Positions 1-8,973 of a DNA stretch of 64,000 nt are shown here, piece by piece. The position numbers were made by a program, and so were the translations under genes. The stretch's first letter is position 1. Every line of letters begins with the position of its first letter. The stretch is from Bradyrhizobium sp. CSA112 (GTDB lineage Bacteria > Pseudomonadota > Alphaproteobacteria > Rhizobiales > Xanthobacteraceae), in NCBI RefSeq assembly GCF_029051645.1, contig NZ_JAACFS010000006.1:186001-250000 (forward strand), read 5' to 3'. Below the pieces are notes generated by a model. The model worked only from the letters and a program-made list of their open reading frames with translations. It did not search any database and was not told where the DNA came from.

Positions 1-72
1 CCCGTACCCCTTCCCATGAAAAACAAACGCAAAGAACGTGAATTGTCTTCAAGCGCCCGAGGAGGTAGCGCC

Positions 73-264
73 ATGACTAAATTGGATGAACGCACTATCG
101 CGAACATGGATTTTGTTCTCGAAGAAACTCGTCGCGTATTGCGTCATGGAGGCGACCACGAACGCCGTCGTTTCATTGCTCGCAAGTTGAAGCTTAGCGC
201 GCGCAAGGGAAACGTCACGCTTGGCGGATTGAGAACGGTCGCGGATAGCGCGCTCAAGAATTAA
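73..264 (+). CDS. Small conserved hypothetical protein (63 aa)
   Basis: I chose the ATG at 73 because a strong GGAGG stands 7 bases before it at 61-65; the frame stays open upstream to an ATG at 16 that has no such site. The product is short, basic and probably helical, beginning MTKLDERTIANMDFVLEE, with a central HGGDHE stretch and a lysine/arginine-rich second half. I recall near-identical small proteins in Bradyrhizobium genomes, all without assigned function. No membrane segment or signal peptide is visible. It precedes the Crp/Fnr gene on the same strand, but 83 bases separate them, so co-transcription is uncertain. Confidence 0.75.
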   Translation: MTKLDERTIANMDFVLEETRRVLRHGGDHERRRFIARKLKLSARKGNVTLGGLRTVADSALKN

Positions 265-347
265 CAAAGCAAAAGTCGGCATAGCATTAAACGGACGGGT
301 GGCTGAGAGACTGCTGTGCTCTCGCCTGCATGGCAAGGAGAGCACCA

Positions 348-1097
348 GTGCCTCATTCAAAGAACCGTATTCTATCAGGCATCAGGCCGGCCGATCTCAG
401 GGCTTTGCAACCGCACCTGCGGCTGGTTGAGTTGGAGCACGGGCTCGTAATCGCTCATAGCCGCCAGCGCGTCCATCAGGTTTACTTCCCTCACGGGGGC
501 ATACTTTCGTGCATTGTTGAGCTCAAAAGCGGCTTTGCGATCGAAACCGGCATGATCGGCAACGATGGTGTCTTTGGAGCCATTCAGGCGATCGATGACA
601 GGCTTTCACTCAACAAGGTAATCGTCCAGGTGCCGAGCCAGTCGAGTGTCGCGGATGCTGCCGTTGTTAAACATCTCGCAGACTCGTCCCCTGATTTTCG
701 CAGACTGATCATCAAGCACGAGCAATTCCTCCTAGGTCAGGTGCAGCAGACGACTGCGTGCAACGCGCTTCACAGTGTTGAAGAACGCATGTGCACGTGG
801 CTGGTTAGGATGTACGACCTCGTAGGAAGAGATCTGCCGCTTACCCAAGAGTTCCTGGCTCAGATGATGGGCGTGCAGCGAACGAGCGTCTCGGGTGTTG
901 CCAGCGGGCTTCAAGGGGAGGGCCTGATCGATTACCATCGCGGAAAGGTGCGGATTGTTAGCATCGACGGAGTACAGCGCCGCGCTTGCGAGTGCCACGA
1001 GTCCGTTCGTGAGCAGTATCTCGACATATTCGGGAAAGTTTCCGTTGAAACTTTTCCGGAGGCGTCGGATTTATACAGACGGTCTGATGCAGAGTAA
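348..1097 (+). CDS. Crp/Fnr family transcriptional regulator
   Basis: A 249-residue cytoplasmic regulator with an N-terminal cyclic-nucleotide-binding-like beta roll (about residues 15-125, including VYFPHGGILSCIVELKSG) and a C-terminal winged helix-turn-helix of the Crp type (about 165-225; LTQEFLAQMMGVQRTSVSG is the recognition region). I prefer the GTG at 348 to the in-frame ATG at 330 because AAGGAG at 335-340 lies 7 bases before the GTG and inside the longer version. The Fnr iron-sulfur cysteine cluster is absent from the N-terminus, so the ligand is unknown. This subgroup is numerous in Bradyrhizobium. The neighbours do not show its target. Confidence 0.85.
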   Translation: MPHSKNRILSGIRPADLRALQPHLRLVELEHGLVIAHSRQRVHQVYFPHGGILSCIVELKSGFAIETGMIGNDGVFGAIQAIDDRLSLNKVIVQVPSQSSVADAAVVKHLADSSPDFRRLIIKHEQFLLGQVQQTTACNALHSVEERMCTWLVRMYDLVGRDLPLTQEFLAQMMGVQRTSVSGVASGLQGEGLIDYHRGKVRIVSIDGVQRRACECHESVREQYLDIFGKVSVETFPEASDLYRRSDAE

Positions 1098-1129
1098 GAC
1101 ACTCGGGCATCGCTGCCCGGATTAGCCCG

Positions 1130-1382
1130 ATGCCAAAGATCACTTTCAGCAGAGAACGGGCCATAGTGTTGTGGAAGACGACGAGGGGTCAGACTTCCCA
1201 GACATCGAAACGGCTCGACAATATGCTCTGCGCGCCGCCCGAGAACTCCTCGCAGAGTCCATTAGATGGAACGGTAAGCCACCCCCGACTGCATTGTCGT
1301 AATGGACGGCGAAGGGCGGCAGATTATGACGGTGCTCCTTGTCGAGGTTCTGCCCGAAAGTATCAAGGCTCTGATTCGATAG
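1130..1382 (+). pseudogene. Frameshifted DUF6894 family protein
   Basis: Read across three frames, the sequence gives a typical DUF6894 protein of about 83 residues: MPK at 1130, then HFQQRTGHSVVEDDEGSDFP from 1141, and after the C-run at 1281-1286 DCIVVMDGEGRQIMTVLLVE up to the TAG at 1380-1382. Each switch corresponds to one missing base, the first near 1139 and the second at the C-run. The family (acidic EDDEG, then PDIETAR, then a hydrophobic strand) is common in rhizobia and has no known function. As the sequence stands no frame encodes the whole product. It could also be two sequencing deletions. Confidence 0.6.
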
Positions 1383-1430
1383 GAAGTGTCTCGACGTAGC
1401 TAGGCCGTCAGCCATCCTTCGAGTCCATGA

Positions 1431-1540
1431 TTTCCGCTGTTGGCACCTTGGAGACATGCCCGCCTATCTTGAGAATGTCCATTCACCGGGGTAGACCGGA
1501 AGTCGCCGTCATTCGGTCAAACCGACGCGAATGACCTCAA
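1431..1540 (-). repeat. Dispersed intergenic repeat, copy 1 (inverted)
   Basis: Read on the minus strand this matches the repeat at 16408-16520: ATTCGCGTCG start, a central ACTTCCGGTCTACCC, then GGCATGTCTCCAAGGTGCCA and an AACAGCGGAAAT end. It is the only copy found in inverted orientation and the only one outside 16-24 kb. Confidence 0.55.
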
Positions 1541-1573
1541 CAGACATTCGGTCGGCACCGGCTAATTTGGCTT

Positions 1574-1818
1574 GTGTCGCAACGGATCCCGCGACGTTTC
1601 GTTGTCAATTATGGAGTACGGGACACAGAGTATCAGATGCTTCAGACAGCCAACCCAACGGGATGGAAATGGACCGTGCTATTTGCTGGGCGCACATTAG
1701 ATCGGGCTCTGCTTACAACAGAGCGAGCGCTATCGCTCTCGCCCAACGGGCCATTGATAAATTGCTCACATCCGGAATGAAAGCAATCGCACCTTCTCCG
1801 TCAACCGAGGGTCGGTGA
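1574..1818 (+). pseudogene. Frameshifted small hypothetical protein
   Basis: One frame gives MLQTANPTGWKWTVLFAGRT (ATG at about 1637) and the other continues with YNRASAIALAQRAIDKLL to the stop at 1816-1818. Joined near 1703-1712 they resemble a short Bradyrhizobium family with a WKWTV motif followed by a helix containing AxxAxxAID. I know this family only from memory and cannot assign a function. An ATG overlapping the final TGA opens a 29-codon hydrophobic ORF (1818-1907), which is too short to call. Confidence 0.35.
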
Positions 1819-1907
1819 TGGCACCGTTCGAAAAGAATGCCGGGGAAACGGCTACCGCAAGTCTCTTGGGGCTAATCGGTGCAACGTTAGTATTGGTCGT
1901 GCACTAG

Positions 1908-2569
1908 GGCCGCCACGGCGGATCCCGGCGATTCCAATCAGAGCGCGCTGTTCCTTCATCGCTTCGAGAGCAGACCAAACAATCGGGGACGCGGAGCGAT
2001 TGCAATCCCGACTTCGGATGCGACATCGGCGGCCGCCCGCCAACGCGCGAGCTTACGACCGCAGATGACGGGAGAGGCAATGCAACCCATCAAGTCCTTG
2101 CGCAAGACAGTTTTACTTGCGGCATAACATCGGACCTGAATACCAGACCAAAGGCAGAGCTTAGTTCGGGTAAAGCGATTTTTCTCGCTCAATTCAGGTG
2201 CAAGCATTCACTAGAACGCCTTCGTTGGTATAAGCGCCGGCTGCCGCATCAGAGCACAACCTGCGCCCTGCTCTGATCACGTGATGCTTGCTGTAAAGCG
2301 CTTTCGCCGGATGCTCGCAATGGGTGCGATGTTCACTACGAGGTGCAGTCGCCACGCGTAGCGTAACGCGAAGTCGCTTATCCGACGATCTGAGAGAAGC
2401 GTGCGCTACTCGGGCGACACGCGGTCCGGATGGCGCCTCCGTCATCGCCTGCCGGACGCCGACGGCAGGGCACGGATCGGCCCAATAAAAAACACAACCT
2501 GCCGATGAAATCACCCGATTCCAAATATCTTATCGATGCTCCTGCATTCTCAGAGCACCATGGTCGCGA
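1908..2569. other. Intergenic stretch without a supported gene
   Basis: Several open frames of 60-110 codons exist on both strands, but none shows a recognisable motif, ribosome-binding site or credible composition. The end of this stretch presumably carries the lysR promoter. Confidence 0.4.
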
Positions 2570-3526
2570 ATGGCCGACGAACAAGACCACAGATATTTAT
2601 CTCTCCGCAATCAATCTGCAACGATCCCCCTTCAACACCTCCGATATGCGGTTGTTTCCGCGGAGTATGGAAGCTTCCGGCGGGCTGCAGAAGCGTTGTT
2701 GACGCAGCAGTCAACTCTGAGCCGCTGCATTCGAGAACTCGAGGAATCAATAGGCGTGATTGTGTTCGAGCGATCGAGCGGCGGCGTCTGCGCCACGTCG
2801 GCTGGCCGGGATTTTCTCCGAACGGCGCGGTCGATTCTCGAACAAATGGATGCGCTGGTTACATCAGCCAAGTCTAACGGACGCGGCGAGGCTGGGCGGC
2901 TGTCGGTGGGGTTCTATACGTCGCTGTCGGCCGGCAATTTACGGGCGACCTTGGTAGATTTCAGGCAGCGGTGCCCACAGGTCGCACTTGGCATGGTCGA
3001 AAGGTCGCGGATGCGCCTCGTCACCGCCTTACGCAATGGTGCAATCGACGTTGTCATCGCGACCGACGGGGGACACGTCTTTGACAGCAACACCTTGCCG
3101 CTGTGGAGCGAGCGCGTCCTGGTGGCCTTGCCTGAGGGACATCAACTGGCTGGGAAGAAGGCGATCTACTGGACCGACCTGCGGAATGAGACGGTCCTTC
3201 TCAGCCATTATGACCCGGGACGAGAACTTGAGGATCTCTTGTTGGCGAAGCTGATCTCGACAGTAGACCGTCCCAAGATCGAGCGCCATGACGTTAGCAG
3301 AGGTATCATCAAGACCCTCATATCCATAGGATTCGGTGTCAGTTTGGTGGCCGAGTCCGACATCGGCGTCACTTTTGCGGGCCTGACTTATCGAGAGGTA
3401 CGAGACGGCACGGGGCCGAGTCAGGTCAATTATTCAGCACATTGGCGCAAGGACAATGACAATCCGGCGCTGGCAAACTTCCTCAAATTGTTGAGCGAGC
3501 GCTATCCCTTGCCTTGCGCAGGCTGA
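2570..3526 (+). CDS. LysR family transcriptional regulator
   Basis: A 318-residue LysR-type regulator. An N-terminal winged helix-turn-helix (about residues 20-80; LRYAVVSAEYGSFRRAAEAL then TQQSTLSRCIRELEESIGV) is followed by a periplasmic-binding-protein-like effector domain (about 105-310). No clear ribosome-binding site precedes the ATG at 2570. It converges on the trb operon, overlapping the 3' end of the DUF2274 reading frame by 25 bases. A lysR gene in this place is a regular feature of rhizobial trb clusters, so a role in transfer-gene control is plausible but only inferred. The effector is unknown. Confidence 0.88.
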   Translation: MADEQDHRYLSLRNQSATIPLQHLRYAVVSAEYGSFRRAAEALLTQQSTLSRCIRELEESIGVIVFERSSGGVCATSAGRDFLRTARSILEQMDALVTSAKSNGRGEAGRLSVGFYTSLSAGNLRATLVDFRQRCPQVALGMVERSRMRLVTALRNGAIDVVIATDGGHVFDSNTLPLWSERVLVALPEGHQLAGKKAIYWTDLRNETVLLSHYDPGRELEDLLLAKLISTVDRPKIERHDVSRGIIKTLISIGFGVSLVAESDIGVTFAGLTYREVRDGTGPSQVNYSAHWRKDNDNPALANFLKLLSERYPLPCAG

Positions 3527-3740
3527 CCCTTGCGGCGGGTTTTTGCAAAGGCTCGGTCGGTTGCCATGAATCGCGCCAGCATTGGTGCGACCAGCTTTGC
3601 CGGATCCGAGATCGACGGCCCGGTTTCACGGGCAAGCATGTCGGTGTAGGCCGCGAGGTCGCGATGGACATCGGCCGGCAGTTCCACGGTGAGCTTTACC
3701 GGCTTGTCATCGGCGATGGCGCGAGCTTCAGCTTTGCCAT
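3502..3740 (-). pseudogene. DUF2274 protein of the trb operon, frameshifted
   Basis: This is the short protein that normally follows trbI in rhizobial conjugation operons. The ATG at 3740 reads MAKLKLA and then runs out of frame. The conserved remainder, AIADDKPVKLTVELPADVHR through to TDRAFAKTRRKGQPAQGKG, lies in another frame beginning at about 3720. One missing base around 3720-3722 explains it. The downstream part could still be made from a GTG at 3687, but that would omit the conserved start. The function of DUF2274 is unknown. The ATG lies only 4 bases after the trbI stop, so it belongs to the operon. Confidence 0.65.
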
Positions 3741-3744
3741 TTTT

Positions 3745-4941
3745 TCAGCCTCTGTATGGTTCGAGCACGAGGTCGCGATTGACGATTACCCGCACCGGAA
3801 AACCCGGCCGGATTGTCAGGGTCGGCTGGATGTTGAGATTGCGCCGAACGATCTGCTGACCGGTCTGGTTCAGGGAATCCCCTGCCCCACGGCGAAGGGC
3901 CTGCAGAATGGCGCTGTTTCCGTTGCCAGCATCCGAGCCGGACCCAAGTTCGGCTCCTACACCAAGCAAAGTCGACAGCAACGACGCCTTGAACAGCTCG
4001 CCCCAGTGATGATCGGCCTCGTCGTGAAGCCCAGCATAGCCTGCGGTATCGGCACCCGGCTGGCGCTCAAGGACGATCGATCGGCCGTTCGGCATGATCA
4101 GGCGTGTCCAGACCAGGAGCACGCGTGACTGTCCATGTGTAACGTGGCTATCGTAGATTCCTATCAGCCGCGCACCCTGGGGCACCAACAAAGTTTGACC
4201 GGACACCGTATCAAATAGCGGTTCGGTCACATGCGCCATGATCTGCCCGGGCAGATCGGAGCGGATGCCCGTAATAAGGGCGGCCGAAATCACAGACCCT
4301 GCCTGGACGACATAACGCGAGGCTGGCTTCGCCACCCGGTCAGGGCTCGTGGTCCGCCGATCAACGGCAGCGCTAACAAAAGCGAGCTTGCGGTCCTGTC
4401 CATTCTGGGCAAACGCCTCATCGGACGGTGATGCGGCATTTGAGGTCGTCTCGGCAGGAGTCGCTGCCGCCGGTGGCCGAACATTCGTCGACGCAAATAC
4501 TTTGCTGGTGCGCGCGGCCTCGCTTTCCTGGCTCATCCGCTGTTGCTCGGGATCGACCGCAAGCGGCCCGGACTGGGCCTGGGCCGCAACAATGGGGCGA
4601 CCGAGATCACCCGGCAATGGCGGCCCGAGGCGCGGCACGTCGCGCGGAATGCCCGCATAGTCGCGCGGCAGCCCGGCAAGGCCGTCGGCCACATTGTGGT
4701 GATCGGTGCTGTACAGCTCTTCGGAAGCTGGACCACGCGTGCGATTCTGCTGCAGGGCCCACAGCACGGCTCCGGACGCGAGAACGAGCGCGAGTACCGT
4801 GCCCCCGGCCAATACCTTGCGCGACAGGCGAGTCACGGGCGGACGTTCTGGACGCAGGCGCAGTGAGCTGGCTATCTCAGCAGCACTCTTCGGCGAGGTA
4901 GAATCAGGACCACCGGCGCCAGTCGTTTGCTTATCAGTCAC
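3745..4941 (-). CDS. trbI: Conjugal transfer protein TrbI (VirB10-like)
   Basis: A 398-residue VirB10/TrbI family protein, the channel component that spans from the inner membrane to the outer-membrane core complex of the type IV secretion system. A cytoplasmic N-terminus is followed by one transmembrane helix (about residues 45-65), a proline-rich periplasmic linker, and the conserved C-terminal beta-barrel domain starting near ASRYVVQAGSVISAALITGI, with YDSHVTHGQSRVLLVWTRL and the final FPVRVIVNRDLVL. The start overlaps the trbG stop by 4 bases, which suggests translational coupling. Length is normal for the family. Confidence 0.95.
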   Translation of the reverse strand: MTDKQTTGAGGPDSTSPKSAAEIASSLRLRPERPPVTRLSRKVLAGGTVLALVLASGAVLWALQQNRTRGPASEELYSTDHHNVADGLAGLPRDYAGIPRDVPRLGPPLPGDLGRPIVAAQAQSGPLAVDPEQQRMSQESEAARTSKVFASTNVRPPAAATPAETTSNAASPSDEAFAQNGQDRKLAFVSAAVDRRTTSPDRVAKPASRYVVQAGSVISAALITGIRSDLPGQIMAHVTEPLFDTVSGQTLLVPQGARLIGIYDSHVTHGQSRVLLVWTRLIMPNGRSIVLERQPGADTAGYAGLHDEADHHWGELFKASLLSTLLGVGAELGSGSDAGNGNSAILQALRRGAGDSLNQTGQQIVRRNLNIQPTLTIRPGFPVRVIVNRDLVLEPYRG

Positions 4942-5921
4942 GACGGCCTCCCGTCGCTTCTGATGATTCGGACCTTTTGCTGAGAGTCGCCACCAAGTCG
5001 CAGCTCGGCCGCGGCAAACAGCCGATCGACGATCAGCACGTTACGATAGGTTCGGTAGTTGACGATCTCGGAATTGCCGTCCGGACCGATGACAAACAGC
5101 GGAGGCATTTCTCCCTGAACGATGCCGGGTGAGAACTCGATATAGACCTTGCGGCCATCGTCATAGACGCCGACCGGCCGCCAAGGCGGATTGTCGCCCT
5201 CGACGGTGTAGCGATAGCGCCGCTGAGAAGGCTCGGGGAGAACTGGCGTCGGGGAAACAGCTCGGGCACGGCCGGGCCTATCCTCGGGATAGAACCAGGC
5301 GACTGATGGCATGTAGGGTTTTTCACGCGAGCGCAGCTCGATGAGATAGGTGCGCCGGTCGGTGTTGACCACGAGGTTGGTCTCAATCGAAGGCCGCGTC
5401 GGCTTGACCATGATGTGGACACGTCTGGTATCGCCGCTTCCACTTTCGGTGTCGCCAACGACCCAGCGCACGGTGTCGCCAGCCGATACCGGCCCCGAAC
5501 CCGTGAGCTGCTCGCCGGGCTCGAGTGCGATATCGGTGATCTGTCCGGGGCTCGCGTAGATCTGATAGAGGGCGCCGGGACTAAAAGGGAAGACCTGCAC
5601 AGCATTGAAGTAGCCGGCGCTACGCGGCTCGACGCGCGCAGCGTCATTGGCGGTCTCGATCCGCGCAATAGGCTCCTTTGCCTCAACGTTTCCCTTCTTG
5701 CCTCCCTTCGCCGGCGTCCAGGACGGCGGAACGTGAAGGGATCGCGGACGATCCTCCGCCAGCGACGGCGGACTGGGAAGTGGCGGGATATCGTCGTCGT
5801 AGCTGATCTGCGGCGGTTTGGAGGTGGCACAGCCGCTGAGTACAAACATGCAAGCAAATAGAAACGAGCGCATGACCTTGCGCACACTCGGGCTAGCGAC
5901 TCCAGGAATCTGCATATTCAC
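4938..5921 (-). CDS. trbG: Conjugal transfer protein TrbG (VirB9-like)
   Basis: A 327-residue VirB9/TrbG/CagX family protein that forms the periplasmic and outer-membrane core ring with TrbI. The N-terminus carries a lipoprotein-type signal (FLFACMFVLSGCATS), so the cysteine at about residue 31 may be lipidated. The CagX domain runs from about residue 100 to the end and includes ALYQIYASPGQITDIALEPGE and the C-terminal FVIGPDGNSEIVNYRTY. Both ends overlap neighbours by 4 bases (trbF upstream, trbI downstream). An internal start nearer the signal peptide (MRSFLFACMF) is possible. Confidence 0.95.
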   Translation of the reverse strand: MNMQIPGVASPSVRKVMRSFLFACMFVLSGCATSKPPQISYDDDIPPLPSPPSLAEDRPRSLHVPPSWTPAKGGKKGNVEAKEPIARIETANDAARVEPRSAGYFNAVQVFPFSPGALYQIYASPGQITDIALEPGEQLTGSGPVSAGDTVRWVVGDTESGSGDTRRVHIMVKPTRPSIETNLVVNTDRRTYLIELRSREKPYMPSVAWFYPEDRPGRARAVSPTPVLPEPSQRRYRYTVEGDNPPWRPVGVYDDGRKVYIEFSPGIVQGEMPPLFVIGPDGNSEIVNYRTYRNVLIVDRLFAAAELRLGGDSQQKVRIIRSDGRPS

Positions 5922-6604
5922 TGCCCAAGCTCCTTCGACCAGTTGATGGCATTGACATAGACCCCGAGAGGATTTTTGCGCAGACGATCAGCATCGCGCG
6001 GAGTTTCGATCACGATGGTGAGGATGGCGGTCCAGCGCTCGGTGGCGGTAAGCTGCCCATTGTCGTAGCGGCGCTCGATCCAGGCGACCCGAAAGCTTTC
6101 CGGCGAGGCACGGATGACGCTGGATACTTCCACTGCGATCTGCAGCTTGCCGAGTTTGGCAAAGGGATCGTTGACGCGGGCGTGGTCATTGAGGGCGACG
6201 GCGCCGCGATCGGTCGTAAAGTCGTAGGCGCGCAGCCAGTCCTGACGCAGCACGATGGCATCAGCCGACAGCCCGCGCACATTCTCGATGAAGCGTGCCA
6301 AATGAAAGGCAATCTGCGGATCGGTTGGCTGATAGAAGGGATTGGCTGGGCTAACCGCCTCTGCCTGGCCGAGACGATCGACCTCAATGACCCAGGGCGT
6401 AATGCTTCCCTGTGTGGATTGCCAGACGAGACCTGATGCAAGTCCTGCTGACAGGATCAGAGAACCGAAGGCTATAAGTCGCCAGTTTTTGGCCTGCACC
6501 CGCGCCGAGCCGATGCGCTCGTCCCACACTTGCGCCGCTTTCTGATAGGGCGTTACGGGCGCGGGCGTGCGGCCATAATGAACGGATGGTCGTTTGAACA
6601 TCAC
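5918..6604 (-). CDS. trbF: Conjugal transfer protein TrbF (VirB8-like)
   Basis: A 228-residue VirB8/TrbF family inner-membrane assembly factor. It has a short cytoplasmic N-terminus (FKRPSVHYGRTPAPVTPYQ), a single transmembrane helix at about residues 45-65 and a periplasmic NTF2-like domain that includes WVIEVDRLGQAEAV and RAYDFTTDRGAVALNDHAR. VirB8 proteins dimerise and recruit VirB9 and VirB10. It sits between trbL and trbG with 4-base overlaps on both sides, the standard order. Length and motifs are normal. Confidence 0.95.
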   Translation of the reverse strand: MMFKRPSVHYGRTPAPVTPYQKAAQVWDERIGSARVQAKNWRLIAFGSLILSAGLASGLVWQSTQGSITPWVIEVDRLGQAEAVSPANPFYQPTDPQIAFHLARFIENVRGLSADAIVLRQDWLRAYDFTTDRGAVALNDHARVNDPFAKLGKLQIAVEVSSVIRASPESFRVAWIERRYDNGQLTATERWTAILTIVIETPRDADRLRKNPLGVYVNAINWSKELGQ

Positions 6605-7848
6605 TTCCCTCCTTCGGAGAGATCGACGGAGGCGCCTCCTCCACCATGGTCGGCAGTGCGAACGACGTTGGTAGCGGCCGACGCCCCCTGACTCATGATC
6701 TGCATCCGCTTCATGCGTCTGGCCGAGCTGGACTGACTGTCCGGAGGTGAGGAACTTGCCGGCGGCTGAGCTGCGCCGGCTTCACCGGCTGCAGTGCCAC
6801 CAGTTGAAGCCGAGCCGCTTGCAGCCGTGGCGCGACGAAGCGGGCTCGTCATCGCGGACGCGGCGGCATCCGCGACGCCGGACAAACCACCAGCCCTGAA
6901 CGCCCCGCTCGCGCTACCCGCTAGCGCCGCGGTCCCGCGCGCCGCGCCGGCGAGTGCACCGACGCTTCCGGCAGCGAGGCCCGCTCCAGCCACCACGATC
7001 CCGCCGGCAGCTAACCCCGTGCCCGCGGCGGTTCCGGCGCCAAGTTGCGGACCGCCGGACACGATGCCATTGGCGATGCCGGGCCCAAAGATTCCCAGGC
7101 CCAGCAGCGCTAACGCGGCGAGCACTAGGGCCATGGCATCTTCAATGCCGATCTGCGCGCCATTCGAGCCTGCGGTGAACTGCGAAAACAGCGTCGAGCC
7201 GATGCCGACGATCACGGCGAGCACCATGACCTTGACGCCGGATGAGATGACGTTGCCGAGCACGCGTTCGGCGGCGAAGGCGGTCTTGCCGAACAACCCA
7301 AATGGGATCAGGACAAAACCCGCGAGCGTCGTCAGCTTGAATTCAACCAGTGTGACAAAAAGCTGGATTGCCAGAATGAAGAAGGCGAGCAGCACGATCG
7401 CCCAGGCGAACAGCAGAACCACGATCTGGATGAAATTTTCAAAGAAGCTGACATAGCCCATCAAGCCCGAGATTGAGTCCAGGATTGGCCGCCCCGCATC
7501 GATACCGACCTGTGCTATCCGCCCAGGCCGCAGGAAATCAGCCGCGGACAATCCAGTTCCTGAGGCTCTCAACCCGAGACCGGCAAAGCTCTCGAAAACG
7601 ATGCGAGCGAGGTTGTTCCAGTTGCCGATCAGGTAAGCGAACACGCCAACAAAGAGCGTCTTCCTCACGAGGCGAGCGATGATGTCCTCGTCGGTACCCC
7701 AGGCCCAGAACAGAGCGGCGAGCGTGACATCTATCGCGGCGAGCGTGGTTGCGAGGAAGGCGACTTCGTTACCAAGCAGGCCGAAGCCAGAGTCGATATA
7801 GCGGGTGAACGTTTCCAGAAATCGGTCGATGACGCCGGTGCCACCCAT
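6601..7848 (-). CDS. trbL: Conjugal transfer protein TrbL (VirB6-like)
   Basis: A polytopic inner-membrane protein of 415 residues, the VirB6/TrbL channel component. At least five hydrophobic helices are visible between about residues 15 and 260 (for example FLATTLAAIDVTLAALFWAW), followed by a long Gly/Ala/Ser-rich, low-complexity cytoplasmic tail. I chose the ATG at 7848 (MGGTGVIDRFLETFTRYIDS) because the family begins this way. The 47 upstream residues in an ORF opening at 7989 would run through trbK in another frame. The start is 4 bases after the trbK stop. Confidence 0.93.
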   Translation of the reverse strand: MGGTGVIDRFLETFTRYIDSGFGLLGNEVAFLATTLAAIDVTLAALFWAWGTDEDIIARLVRKTLFVGVFAYLIGNWNNLARIVFESFAGLGLRASGTGLSAADFLRPGRIAQVGIDAGRPILDSISGLMGYVSFFENFIQIVVLLFAWAIVLLAFFILAIQLFVTLVEFKLTTLAGFVLIPFGLFGKTAFAAERVLGNVISSGVKVMVLAVIVGIGSTLFSQFTAGSNGAQIGIEDAMALVLAALALLGLGIFGPGIANGIVSGGPQLGAGTAAGTGLAAGGIVVAGAGLAAGSVGALAGAARGTAALAGSASGAFRAGGLSGVADAAASAMTSPLRRATAASGSASTGGTAAGEAGAAQPPASSSPPDSQSSSARRMKRMQIMSQGASAATNVVRTADHGGGGASVDLSEGGK

Positions 7849-7852
7849 GGAA

Positions 7853-8239
7853 TCACTCGCGTTCGGGTGTTGCAACGGGCGGCCAGCCCTGGGGGAGACG
7901 ATCGGGATGCTTGGGCTGCGCCAACGACGGTGTCGGGCTGCCTGGTTGAGCATCGGCGGAAGTAACGCCCGGGGTTTTCTTTGATCCAAGAAAGCGACGG
8001 CGGTTCTCCGCCCAAATCAGACGGCACTCCTGGAGTTCTGCCACTTGCTCGGAGGTAACCTTCCGGCAGCGTTCGAGTTCGCCGCCAAGCGGACTCGTTG
8101 CCCGGGATGCCGACGATCTAGCCGGTGGACCGTCGCTGTCGCCGCGGAGCTCGATCGTACAGGCTGCGACAACCAGCATGGGGACGGCAACTGCCGTTAT
8201 CACAAACACCCCCCGCTTGAATCCACCACGTCCGCTCAT
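7853..8239 (-). CDS. trbK: Putative entry exclusion protein TrbK-alt
   Basis: A 128-residue small protein placed between trbJ and trbL, where rhizobial trb operons carry the alternative form of TrbK. An N-terminal hydrophobic segment with a cysteine (VFVITAVAVPMLVVAACTIE) suggests a lipoprotein or membrane anchor. The family signature ERCRKV followed by CRLIWAENRRRFLG is present. TrbK-type proteins act in entry exclusion, blocking uptake of a related element; that role is inferred from the family. The ATG overlaps the trbJ stop (ATGA). The proline-rich tail is longer than I would expect. Confidence 0.85.
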   Translation of the reverse strand: MSGRGGFKRGVFVITAVAVPMLVVAACTIELRGDSDGPPARSSASRATSPLGGELERCRKVTSEQVAELQECRLIWAENRRRFLGSKKTPGVTSADAQPGSPTPSLAQPKHPDRLPQGWPPVATPERE

Positions 8240-8973
8240 TGGTGAAACATCCGAACTATTGCAGGCTGATAGCCTCGACCGGGTGCGAGAAAGCGACGAA
8301 GCTGCTCCCTGCCCTGATCCTGCGCGGTGGTACGCTGGGCCGTTTCGAGATTTTGCGCCCGCCCCTGCGCGGCAACTGCTGCCGTAAGGTCGGCGAGCTG
8401 TTGCGCCTGCAAGCCAAGGAGCTGATTGCCGGCCTGGTTGGCCTGTAGCGCGCCGGTCGCGCCCTGGCTTGAGCTGACGAGGGCTGACATCTCTTTGCGG
8501 TGGGTGTCGAGATTCCCAACCACGGTCGCCTGAATGCGCAAGGCGTCCTGCAGGCCGACCACAGAATTTTGCCAGCGCGTTTGCGCATTCGCGATCAGCG
8601 CCTGATCTGACGCGTTCGTCGAGACGGGCGCATAGGTTGTCGAGAACGCTCGATCGACCTGCTTGACATCGTAGGCAATGCGCTGGGCCTCGGCGAGCAG
8701 CTCCTGGGTTCGCTGGATCGACTGCTCGAGCTGCTGCAGGGAAGAATACGGCAGGCTGGCGAGATTTTTGGCCTGATTGATCAGCATCTGCGCCTGGTTC
8801 TGCAGCGAGGTGATCTGGTTATTGATCTGCTGCAGCTCACGTGCTGCCGTGAGCACGTTTTGTGCGTAATTGTTGGGATCGAACACGATCAGTTGGGCCG
8901 ACGCGGGCGAAACTACGCACGCGACGGCAATGGTTATGGCGCTCGCGGCGGCGAGGTACGGGAGGCGCTTCAT
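8236..8973 (-). CDS. trbJ: Conjugal transfer protein TrbJ (VirB5-like)
   Basis: A 245-residue secreted protein of the TrbJ/VirB5 family, a minor pilus or adhesin-like component. It starts with a cleavable signal peptide (MKRLPYLAAASAITIAVACV, cut after ASA) and continues with long glutamine-rich coiled helices typical of the family, for example LQQINNQITSLQNQAQMLIN. I prefer the ATG at 8973 to the ORF start at 9021 because it gives a proper signal peptide and overlaps the trbE stop as ATGA. The stop in turn overlaps the trbK start. Confidence 0.94.
   Translation of the reverse strand: MKRLPYLAAASAITIAVACVVSPASAQLIVFDPNNYAQNVLTAARELQQINNQITSLQNQAQMLINQAKNLASLPYSSLQQLEQSIQRTQELLAEAQRIAYDVKQVDRAFSTTYAPVSTNASDQALIANAQTRWQNSVVGLQDALRIQATVVGNLDTHRKEMSALVSSSQGATGALQANQAGNQLLGLQAQQLADLTAAVAAQGRAQNLETAQRTTAQDQGREQLRRFLAPGRGYQPAIVRMFHQ

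Noticed and set aside
5033..5887. 284-codon open frame antisense-shifted within trbG
   Set aside because: Arg/Ser-rich shadow of the real trbG frame on the same strand; no motif or start signal.
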